Origin: CBFHWY01 sp965659675
GTDB lineage: Bacteria > Bacteroidota > Bacteroidia > Flavobacteriales_G > Salibacteraceae
Reading direction: 5' to 3'
Assembly: GCA_965659675.1 (NCBI GenBank)
Contig: CBFHWY010000014.1
Location: 1-42,826, forward strand
Length of the DNA: 42,826 bases
Both the position numbers and the translations under genes were made by a program. The notes below the pieces were generated by a model, which saw only the letters and a list, made by a program, of their open reading frames with translations, made no database searches and was not told where the DNA came from. Below are positions 35,432 to 42,826 of this stretch, one piece after another. Each line of letters opens with the position of its first letter. The stretch's first letter is position 1.

Positions 35432-36468
35432 AAATACTCTACGCCATACAGGGAACAGGAAACGGACATTTAAGTCGTTCCAGGGATCTGATCAAAAAAC
35501 TTGAAGACTATTGTGAAGTTGATGTTTTGATGAGCGGCATTCAGGTTGAACTCAAAACAGATCTGGAGATCAAATATCGTCTGCACGGACTAAGTTTCAT
35601 TTTCGGAAAACAGGGTGGGATCAATTTTGCGCAGACCTTCAAAAAGAACAGTCTTTTCCGGTTTTTTCGAGAAATACGTCAAGTACCCATAAGAGACTAT
35701 GACCTGGTCATTAACGATTTTGAGCCAGTCTCAGCCTGGGCAGCATTCTTAAATGGGGTGCCGTGTTATGCACTCAGCAATCAATGTGTGACCTTACATT
35801 CTGCTGCACCTAAATCGCGAAACTTCGACCCGCTTGGCAAATTGATCTTGCGCTACTATGCACCAAGTGATGAGAAATTTGGCTTTCATCTGGATCGTTA
35901 TTCGCCAAACATCTATTTCCCAGTGATCCGAAAAGAGTTCATGGAAGCAGAGCTCATTGATAAAGGACATTACACCGTTTATCTCGCTGCATACGGGGAT
36001 GAGCATATCATCGATGTGCTTTCGCGATTTAAAACTACTCATTGGGAGGTATTCAGTAAGCGCGCGAAGGAAGAAAGACAAATCGGGAATATCTTGATCA
36101 GGCCTGTGAGCAACGAAGACTTCATAGAAAGCTTCAGAACCTCAAGAGGGATCATTTGCAATAGCGGTTTTCAAACCATAACAGAGGCACTTTTTATGGG
36201 GAAGAAAATTCTGAGTATTCCTATGAAAGCTCAATATGAACAACAATGTATAGCCGAGGCCTTAACAAATATCGGTGCCAGCGTGATCCCTTCCTTTGGA
36301 CTTCATCAATTGGCTAAGATCAGCGACTGGATCGAAAATGGTCCGGTGATCCAAATGAACTATCGCGACCACAGAGATCAGATACTGAGGGACATTCTAT
36401 TACACTATGTGAAATCCGGAGATCCATATACTGAATACCTCGAAGAAGGTCAGTATTCGGTGGCTTAA
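35428..36468 (+). CDS. MJ1255/MurG-like glycosyltransferase family protein
   Basis: A 346-residue GT-B-type glycosyltransferase. The N-terminal nucleotide-free half begins KILYAIQGTGNGHLSRSRDLI, and the donor-binding half has YTVYLAAYGDEHIIDVL and the conserved C-terminal SGFQTITEALFMGKKILSIPMKAQYEQQCIAEAL. This matches the MJ1255/VC2487 family of unknown acceptor. Coupling to an LpxH-like phosphatase suggests that it builds a glycolipid at the inner membrane. Inference only. Confidence 0.87.
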   Translation: MKILYAIQGTGNGHLSRSRDLIKKLEDYCEVDVLMSGIQVELKTDLEIKYRLHGLSFIFGKQGGINFAQTFKKNSLFRFFREIRQVPIRDYDLVINDFEPVSAWAAFLNGVPCYALSNQCVTLHSAAPKSRNFDPLGKLILRYYAPSDEKFGFHLDRYSPNIYFPVIRKEFMEAELIDKGHYTVYLAAYGDEHIIDVLSRFKTTHWEVFSKRAKEERQIGNILIRPVSNEDFIESFRTSRGIICNSGFQTITEALFMGKKILSIPMKAQYEQQCIAEALTNIGASVIPSFGLHQLAKISDWIENGPVIQMNYRDHRDQILRDILLHYVKSGDPYTEYLEEGQYSVA

Positions 36469-36480
36469 AAGCTCAACTCA

Positions 36481-37860
36481 ATGAAGAAGGAGGATTTCGG
36501 TGATGATTTTCATTGGGGAGTATCCAGCTCAGCTTTCCAAACTGAAGGTGCCTGGAGAGCAGATGGAAAAGGGCCTTCTATCTGGGATGAATTCACTTTG
36601 AACAAAAGGAAGATCTACAAAAACCAGGATGCCCGTATCGCCTGTAATTTCTATCATCACTACGAATGGGATCTAAACCTCCTTCGGCAACTGAATGTGA
36701 ATGAGTTCAGACATTCAATCGCCTGGAGCCGCATTCTGCCAGAAGGAAGGGGAAAAGTGAATGAAAAGGGACTCGATTTCTACGACAGAATGGTGGATCG
36801 TTGCCTGGAATTTGGTATCAATCCATGGTTGACATTATATCATTGGGATCTCCCACAGGCTCTGGAAGATAAGGGTGGTTGGACAAATCGTGATATTGTA
36901 GCCTGGTTTTGTGAATATACCAACATATGTATCGATCGACTAGGGGATCGTGTTAAACACTGGATGGTACTCAATGAGCCACTTGCTTTTACTGGCCTGG
37001 GATATTTTCTTGGCATTCATGCCCCAGGGAAGACCGGCTTTTCCAATTTTCTTCCCGCACTACATCACGCCTCATTGGCGCAGGCAGAAGTTGGTCGATT
37101 CATCAAAAGTTCACGCTCAGATGTAGAAGTAGGAACTACATTCAGTATTTCACCCATACATCCACTTAGAGATAAAGACAAGGATCTCAAGGCTTCCGAG
37201 CGGGTAGATTTTCTCTTTAATCGTCTTTATCTCGAGCCATTATTTGGCAAGGGTTATCCTGCCGACGCACTGCCATTTTTGGAGAAGATGCAGAAATACC
37301 TACAGCCTGGAGATGAGCGTTTGCTCTCATTTGAATATGACTTCATCGGCTTGCAAAATTATACTCGTGAGGTTGTGCGCTTTAGCCCTTTTGCTCCATA
37401 TCTGAAGGCGAGCCTGGTAAAAGCCAGAAAGAGATCAGTGCCCCTCACCGCTATGGGCTGGGAGATCTATAAGGATGCGCTTTATGAAGCCATAAAGATC
37501 ATTCATACCTATTCACTATCGAAGAAGATCATCATTTCAGAGAACGGCATAGCACTGGAAGATAGGTTGGTAGACGGTAAAGTGAATGATGCAGCAAGAA
37601 TTGATTTTTTGAAGAATAGCCTGAAGCAGATCAGGCGAGCTCAGGAGGAAGGAATCAAGGTCAGGGGATATTTCTTGTGGACATTCACTGATAATTTCGA
37701 ATGGGCAGAGGGCTACCGACCACGCTTTGGAATTGTTTATACCAATTTCAGAAGTCAGGAGCGATTTGTAAAGGAATCTGGATTTTGGTTTAAAAACTTT
37801 TTACAAAATAGCAATGGAACTTTTAGCAGAAAAGAAGAAGGAGCTCATCTCCATAGATGA
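36481..37860 (+). CDS. GH1 family beta-glycosidase
   Basis: A 459-residue glycoside hydrolase family 1 enzyme with a TIM barrel and retaining mechanism. The acid/base Glu166 is in VLNEPLAF and the nucleophile Glu354 is in ISENGIAL. Other family motifs are WGVSSSAFQTEGAW, FRHSIAWSRILPEG, TLYHWDLPQALEDKGGW and DNFEWAEGYRPRFGIVY. There is no signal peptide, so it is cytoplasmic. It lies 12 bases after the glycosyltransferase gene and overlaps the acyltransferase gene by 47 bases. Confidence 0.95.
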   Translation: MKKEDFGDDFHWGVSSSAFQTEGAWRADGKGPSIWDEFTLNKRKIYKNQDARIACNFYHHYEWDLNLLRQLNVNEFRHSIAWSRILPEGRGKVNEKGLDFYDRMVDRCLEFGINPWLTLYHWDLPQALEDKGGWTNRDIVAWFCEYTNICIDRLGDRVKHWMVLNEPLAFTGLGYFLGIHAPGKTGFSNFLPALHHASLAQAEVGRFIKSSRSDVEVGTTFSISPIHPLRDKDKDLKASERVDFLFNRLYLEPLFGKGYPADALPFLEKMQKYLQPGDERLLSFEYDFIGLQNYTREVVRFSPFAPYLKASLVKARKRSVPLTAMGWEIYKDALYEAIKIIHTYSLSKKIIISENGIALEDRLVDGKVNDAARIDFLKNSLKQIRRAQEEGIKVRGYFLWTFTDNFEWAEGYRPRFGIVYTNFRSQERFVKESGFWFKNFLQNSNGTFSRKEEGAHLHR

Positions 37861-39592
37861 ATTCGTGAGTCTAAGTGGACTTCAGGGGTCGAGTTTAAGT
37901 CTCTTGTCGAATCCTCTGTTTGGCATGACCGGAATTCCAAAATTGAATCGTTATTACAATCATCTTCCTGACCTGCAGAATTTCGATTTTGTCGACTTCG
38001 TTTTAAGGGATAAGCGGATCAAACTCGAAATAAATCAGGCAGAACTGGATATCCTCAAAAGAAAAGGGGCCTACATAGCGGTCTCAAATCACCCATTTGG
38101 AATCCTGGATGGTTTACTGATGCTCCAACTCCTGGGTAAAGCAAGAAAAGACATTCGTATTCCGACCAATTTCCTTTTGTCTCGTGTTCGGAATATTCAG
38201 GACCTCCTGCTCAATGTGAATCCAATGGAGCATTTGAATGGCTCCAACTTAAAGGGGCTAAAATTGATGAAACAGCAGTTGGAGAATGACGCTGTACTCG
38301 GCCTATTTCCCGCAGGAGAGGTATCCTCTTTTCAGAATAGCTTAAGGGTTCAGGATAAAGTTTGGAATAAAACAGCAATCAAGTTTATCAAGAATGCCGG
38401 GGTACCCATTATCCCGATCTACTTTCATGGACAGAACAGTGCGCTTTTTCATGTTTTGGGAATGATTCACCCGATGCTCAGAACTGGAAGATTGAGCTCC
38501 GAATTCTTTAAAAAAGACAACCTGAGTGTGAAGGTCAGAATTGGCAAACCGATCATGCCTCGGGAAGCTGATCAATTTGAGTCAAACTCAGATTTTGGAC
38601 AATACTTACGAGCAAAGGTCTATGCCCAGGGAACACGAATAAAGGTGGATCGCTTCTTTAAAAAGGTGCAACTTCCAAAGTCCTCCAAAAGAATGTTGCC
38701 AATAGCTGAAGAGATTCACTCTTCATTCATTAAAAATGAAATTGATAGTTTGGGTAAGGAGAGTTTGATCCTTCGCAAAGCAGAGTATTCTGCCTATGTG
38801 GCTCGTACGGAGTCTATTCCAGCCATCATGCATGAGATTGGTCGACTCAGAGAACTCGCTTTTCGTCAGGCTGGTGAGGGAACCGGACAGGAAAGGGACC
38901 TGGACAAATATGATCTGTATTACGACCAGCTTTTCCTTTGGGATGAAAAGAACGAGCGCATCGTAGGAGGCTATCGCATTGGGATGGGAGCAGAGATCAT
39001 GGCTAGATTTTCAAAAGGAGGATTCTACATTAATTCTCTATTTAAGTTCAAGAAGAATTTTAAACCTATTCTGAATCAGAGTATTGAACTTGGAAGATCT
39101 TTCATCATTGCTGAATATCAACAAAAAGCATTGCCACTCTATCTGATATGGAGTGCACTTTTGCAATGGATCTTAAAAAACCCACAGTACAGATATATCA
39201 TTGGACCCGTGAGTATAAGTAATGCATATTCCAGGGTCTCCCGATGCTTAATGGTGAAGTTCATCAAAAAGTATTTTTATGATCATGAGCTGGCGGAGCG
39301 GGTTCAGCCGCGCAATGCCTTTAAACCTAGATTCAAAAAGAACCTCACTAACTCACTGGTGGAGGTCATGCATGCCGACATAAAGAAATTGGAAGCAGTG
39401 ATCTCAGATATGGAGGAAAATAGCCTGAGGGTTCCGGTCCTTTTGAAGAAATACATCAAACAAAACGCACGGATCATTGGCTTTAATCTGGATCCGAACT
39501 TCAATGATGCACTGGATGGCTTGATGATACTCGACATCGAAGACCTGCCCGAAAATACTCTTGAAAATCTACAAAGAGGTTTGAAGCGATGA
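37814..39592 (+). CDS. two-domain lipid acyltransferase (OlsF-like, PlsC-type plus GNAT-type)
   Basis: A 592-residue fusion. The N-terminal half is a PlsC/OlsA-like O-acyltransferase with SNHPFGILDG (H93 and D99, a wider spacing than the usual HX4D) and GLFPAGEVSS. The C-terminal half is a GNAT-like N-acyltransferase of the OlsB/haemolysin type (HEIGRLRELAFRQAGEG ... ERIVGGYRIGMGAEIM ... GRSFIIAEYQ). This is the order of OlsF-type bifunctional synthases of ornithine or glycine aminolipids, common in Bacteroidota. Product headgroup is inferred only. Confidence 0.87.
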   Translation: MELLAEKKKELISIDEFVSLSGLQGSSLSLLSNPLFGMTGIPKLNRYYNHLPDLQNFDFVDFVLRDKRIKLEINQAELDILKRKGAYIAVSNHPFGILDGLLMLQLLGKARKDIRIPTNFLLSRVRNIQDLLLNVNPMEHLNGSNLKGLKLMKQQLENDAVLGLFPAGEVSSFQNSLRVQDKVWNKTAIKFIKNAGVPIIPIYFHGQNSALFHVLGMIHPMLRTGRLSSEFFKKDNLSVKVRIGKPIMPREADQFESNSDFGQYLRAKVYAQGTRIKVDRFFKKVQLPKSSKRMLPIAEEIHSSFIKNEIDSLGKESLILRKAEYSAYVARTESIPAIMHEIGRLRELAFRQAGEGTGQERDLDKYDLYYDQLFLWDEKNERIVGGYRIGMGAEIMARFSKGGFYINSLFKFKKNFKPILNQSIELGRSFIIAEYQQKALPLYLIWSALLQWILKNPQYRYIIGPVSISNAYSRVSRCLMVKFIKKYFYDHELAERVQPRNAFKPRFKKNLTNSLVEVMHADIKKLEAVISDMEENSLRVPVLLKKYIKQNARIIGFNLDPNFNDALDGLMILDIEDLPENTLENLQRGLKR

Positions 39593-39601
39593 GTTGAGAG
39601 C

Positions 39602-39740
39602 CACAAGGCACAAGACACAAGGTTACCCGCCGGAAGAGGGTATTAAGCCCCCGACTCCTGAGACCTGAGACCTGAGACCTGAGACCTGTAACCTGAGGCC
39701 TGTAACCTGAAGCCTTCCCCCCGATCTCTGACCCCTGACT
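39602..39740. repeat. degenerate heptamer repeat region
   Basis: Three families of 7-base repeats occur: CACAAGG/A three times at 39602-39622; CCTGAGA four times followed by CCTGTAA, CCTGAGG, CCTGTAA and CCTGAAG at 39657-39712; and CTCTGAC, CCCTGAC at 39726-39739. No gene is seen in 39593-39818. Confidence 0.9.
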
Positions 39741-39818
39741 CTGACACTTCGAAGAGCAAAGCCATCTCCAAAAATTTTCCTAACTTTAAGCTCTAATCAA
39801 CTTAAAATCAACACTATT

Positions 39819-41646
39819 ATGAAAAACTCAATCAATATTTTTGGAATAAAAATGGGGGGGGGTAGTTCTTCTGAACCTCTTGTTATCAATGCCTTTCAGT
39901 AGTTTGAAAGCACAAAACTGGAATGGTACCAGCGGAACAGCTACTAACCTTTATAGGAGTGGAAACATTGGGATTGGATATAGCTCCGCTCCAAGTTATT
40001 GTTCCCCGTTAATGATCAATGGAGATATGAACCTTGCCACTAACACAGACATATATCGGATTAACTGTAATCCAGTATTGCATGTAAGTGGTACGAATAA
40101 TTTGTTTTCAGGAACAAACTCAGGTACTGCTTTAACGACAGGAATACAAAACACCTTTGTTGGATTTTCAAGTGGTATTGGAAATACCTCAGGAAGCAGT
40201 AACAGTTTTGTAGGCGACCGCAGTGGTTCTTCCAATAGCAGTGGGGAGGAGAATGTGTTTGTAGGTGCACAGTCTGGCTTTAGCAATAGCACAGGAAGTG
40301 CCAATGTGTTTGTAGGTCACCAGAGTGGTTATAATCTTACTACCGAGAATGATAATGTATTGATGGGATACCGGGCAGGATATAATTTAAGTGGTTCTAA
40401 AGAGAATGTGGCCATTGGTACGGATGTGCTATACAATCACAGTACAGGAATAGACCGATCAGTAACCATTGGCCATGAGGCAGGCTACGATTTCTTGACT
40501 GCCACTTCGAATGGAGGTAATCAGTCTGTTCAAATTGGATACCGTGTGGGATATGACAATGGAGGCGGACAAAAGAATATTGCCATAGGCTATGAAGCTG
40601 GAAAGGCTGCATTCCCAATATCCAATGAAAATGTGCTTATAGGTTACAAAGTGGCCACGAGCATGACAACAGGGAGTGGGAATACTGTGATCGGATCACA
40701 GTCTGGAAACCTAATTACCACAGGACAGGAAAACACCTTTCTTGGTTTTAACACCCAATGTGGAGCAACGAATACCTCCAATACAGCTATTGGTTTTCAG
40801 GCGACGATCAGCAGCGGATATAACAATGCCACTACATTAGGTTCTGGTGCATCAGTAACAGGAGGAAGTAATTCTACTGCTATCGGTTATAACTCAAATG
40901 CATGTGCCGCAAATACGATTGTTTTAGGGAGTCAGTCTTCTCCAGGCACATCAAATGAGACAGTCGTAATTGGTGATTGTCAGCCTAGTGGATTAAGTAC
41001 AGCTGTTTTTCAGGTTTTAGACCCTCAAGGAGCATTTACCTTAGGTTTTTGGACTACATCAGACAAAAGACTAAAAGAAAACATACATAAAATTTCTAGT
41101 CCTTTGGAGAAGATAGAGCAGCTCAATGGTTACACTTATACATACAAGAGTGAAAACGAAATTGGTTTAAATTTTAGCGAAGATGAGAAAGCAGGGTTAA
41201 TAGCTCAAGAATTACTTGAAGTTTTTCCAAATAGCATTAAGGAAGGTGAGAACGGCTATTATACTGTTGAGTATGATCAAATCATTCCATTGCTATTGGA
41301 AGGAGTAAAAGCCCAACAAAAAAGAATAGAAAATCTAGAAGAATTGCTTTTCGATGAAGGTAAAGAAATGAAACGTGTTTCACCGCCACGAGGCACAATT
41401 TATCAAAACTCTCCCAACCCATTTTCATCTTATACTACAATAGACTACGAAATTTATGGGGGGTATGAGTCTGCGGAATTAAGAGTTTATAATATGTCAG
41501 GTGAATTGCAGCTCAATAAATCTCTATTTGATAAAAAAGCATCTGTTAAAATTGATGGAGGCTTTCTAAGGCCTGGTATCTATGCATACACATTATTGAT
41601 AAATGGGCGTTCCATCGAGACCAAAACAATGGTCGTTTCAAAGTAG
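39819..41646 (+). CDS. T9SS-sorted protein with YadA-like head repeats and S74 chaperone domain, frameshifted at poly-G
   Basis: The ATG at 39819 opens a signal-peptide-like frame that hits TAG soon after a run of nine G (39854-39862). The downstream frame is open to 41646. Removing one G joins them into 608 residues starting MKNSINIFGIKMGGVVLLNL and continuing to LKAQ. Then come about 14 YadA-head-like repeats (NTFVGFSSG, NVFVGHQSG and so on, residues about 95-385). A peptidase S74 intramolecular chaperone domain follows (TSDKRLKENI, then GLIAQELLEVFP), and then a type A T9SS domain (IYQNSPNPFSSYTTIDYEI ... GIYAYTLLI). As sequenced, only TTG/CTG starts could give the body, without a signal peptide. 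Confidence 0.85.
39854..39862 (+). repeat. run of nine G in signal-peptide codons
   Basis: This homopolymer is where the two reading frames of the S74/T9SS gene separate. Eight or eleven G restore the frame. It is the longest G-run noticed in the window. Confidence 0.9.
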
Positions 41647-41653
41647 AAGGAAT

Positions 41654-42826
41654 ATGTCAGTTTTGCGTCTAATTAGGCGATGCTTTCTTTTAGTATCGCT
41701 TTATCTCATTTCAAGCACTATTGCTTTATCTCAGAATCTCGAAGGAAATAATTGGATTTTTGGAAATAGACTACTGTTGAGTTTTGATAGTATAGCTCCC
41801 AATGTAGACACCACAAGCGTCAAACTATTTTCGAATTACCCAGCATCTATTTCTGATAAAAATGGATCAATTGTCTTTTATGGAGGCAGTGGAGAGTTTT
41901 ATAATAGAAATCATCAGCGTTTGAATGCGATAATTCCTTTTGGGTACTATCCAACACAATCCTTAATCATTAAAAAACCAAAAAGCCAACTCTATTACTA
42001 TTTTTTTTTAACCTCGGGTAGTCCTTTTGGAAAGCTTTGCGCATTAGAATATGATCCATCATTAAATGGAGGGTCGGGGGGGGTTATCAGTGGAAGTTTT
42101 CTTGAAATCAATGGAAGGTTCCACATGTTTCCGATTTCAGTTCTAGATCATTCCAATAACTATGATAAATGGCTAATGGTAGTTGATAGTGCAAATAAGG
42201 TGAACACCTTTTTAGTTGATTCAAATGGAATTAACCTTAATGGGGTTGTTTCCCGAGATCTTTCTTTGCTAAAAAGAGCCAATATGCTTTTGGATATTCG
42301 CTCAATAAAAAGCAGTCCAAATAGCGAACTCATTAGTGTAGTATCATCCAGCAGTGGTGACTTAGGAGTGTTTAGATTCAACAGGGTGACTGGAGAAGTT
42401 GGAAGTATTGTATTTCGAGATTGGAAACCAATACAGGGTCATCATTTTTCTACTTTTTCTCCAAACTCGCAGTTGCTGTATGTTTCTACAAGAAACTTTT
42501 TATTGCAATATGATTTATCGTCTAGAAACATAAGTCAGATAAAGACTTCCGAATTTTTAGTTGATTCTACCTTAGGCACTGTAGTGTCTAAACTAGATTT
42601 GCAAATAGCCCCGAATGGTGTGATTTATAACCTGAATAGTCAAATCACACAATATCTGAGTGTAATTAATTGTCCAGATTTAGTTGGCATTGACTGTAAA
42701 TACAAAGATTCTGCTATCTTTTTGAAAAGACCGAATGCCAGCTTCTATTTCCCCACCCTCAACCAAACATTGTATGTAAATACGCACAAATTGCAGGCAC
42801 AGAGTACTGAAGATACTTTGTTGTGT
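41654..42826 (+). CDS. secreted beta-propeller-like protein (partial)
   Basis: A plus-strand frame open from ATG 41654 to the window end (391 codons). It begins with a signal peptide (MSVLRLIRRCFLLVSLYL, then ALSQ). The body begins NLEGNNWIFGNRLLLSFDS and continues with ASISDKNGSIVFYGGSGEFYNRNH, typical of the Bacteroidota NWYFG/propeller proteins that often end in T9SS or PKD domains. HHFSTFSPNSQLLYVST looks like a propeller blade. It contains runs of nine T (42001-42009) and eight G (42076-42083), both in frame here. It lies 7 bases after the S74 gene. The C-terminus is outside the window. Confidence 0.8.
   Translation, partial: MSVLRLIRRCFLLVSLYLISSTIALSQNLEGNNWIFGNRLLLSFDSIAPNVDTTSVKLFSNYPASISDKNGSIVFYGGSGEFYNRNHQRLNAIIPFGYYPTQSLIIKKPKSQLYYYFFLTSGSPFGKLCALEYDPSLNGGSGGVISGSFLEINGRFHMFPISVLDHSNNYDKWLMVVDSANKVNTFLVDSNGINLNGVVSRDLSLLKRANMLLDIRSIKSSPNSELISVVSSSSGDLGVFRFNRVTGEVGSIVFRDWKPIQGHHFSTFSPNSQLLYVSTRNFLLQYDLSSRNISQIKTSEFLVDSTLGTVVSKLDLQIAPNGVIYNLNSQITQYLSVINCPDLVGIDCKYKDSAIFLKRPNASFYFPTLNQTLYVNTHKLQAQSTEDTLLC
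42076..42083 (+). repeat. run of eight G inside the propeller gene
   Basis: It encodes part of GSGGV and is in frame as sequenced. A length change other than a multiple of three would truncate the protein. Confidence 0.85.

Noticed and set aside
39602..39740. CRISPR array
   Set aside because: The repeats are contiguous 7-base units without unique spacers, and no cas genes are near.
42160..42381. Minus-strand ORF of 73 residues
   Set aside because: It is antisense to the partial propeller gene, which has better codon use and a signal peptide.

Overview
The window is chromosomal DNA of a Bacteroidota bacterium, probably a marine, Flavobacteriales-like lineage. The evidence is the tmRNA tag GENNYALAA, -7 elements of the TAnnTTTG type upstream of many genes, type IX secretion (T9SS) C-terminal domains, bacillithiol synthesis (BshB1), a primary sigma factor without region 1.1, and a CcmE that carries a CxxxY haem motif. 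I found no CRISPR array, no transposase and no prophage. Lineage below phylum is inference.

Layout. (1) Bases 1-2535: priA on the minus strand, followed by the first 34 codons of a secreted protein that leaves the window. (2) 2636-4517: a sodium:solute symporter whose 3' end overlaps an unlisted 40-residue membrane protein on the other strand. (3) 16343 down to 4581, minus strand: a tightly packed polycistron, ccmB-ccmC-ccmD-ccmE-ccmF, then a DUF2520 protein, kdsC, a UbiA prenyltransferase, maf, an S9 peptidase and a DUF4139 protein. It ends at a clear hairpin terminator (4544-4572). (4) 16399-25426, plus strand: a housekeeping run of bshB1, two DUF1573 proteins, an aminotransferase, class I aldolase, accD, rpsO, pnp, the primary sigma factor and rpe. 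(5) 25427-26626, minus: a saccharopine-dehydrogenase-like enzyme, convergent with rpe across a perfect 20-bp palindrome. (6) 26698-27090: ssrA (tmRNA), followed by a non-coding stretch with two related stem-loop repeats. (7) 27421-34196: a ChaN-like protein, a BspA-type leucine-rich-repeat T9SS protein, small lipoproteins, a probable metal-handling pair and a GT39 glycosyltransferase. (8) 34372-39592: an envelope-lipid operon (LpxH-like phosphatase, MurG-like glycosyltransferase, GH1 glycosidase, two-domain lipid acyltransferase). (9) 39593-42826: heptamer repeats, then two surface or secreted proteins, each with a long poly-G tract inside the coding sequence.

The most notable signal is at 39819-41646. 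A T9SS-targeted protein with YadA-like head repeats and a phage-type S74 chaperone domain is put out of frame by a run of nine G inside its signal-peptide codons. Eight G would restore a complete signal peptide joined to the rest of the protein. This suggests either phase variation by slipped-strand mispairing or a homopolymer sequencing error. The next gene carries a run of eight G and is in frame. Other points of interest are the compensating stem changes in the repeats after ssrA, a hairpin that could mask the start of the sigma-factor gene, a promoter block shared by bshB1 and rpe, and an envelope-lipid operon that contains a cytosolic GH1 enzyme.
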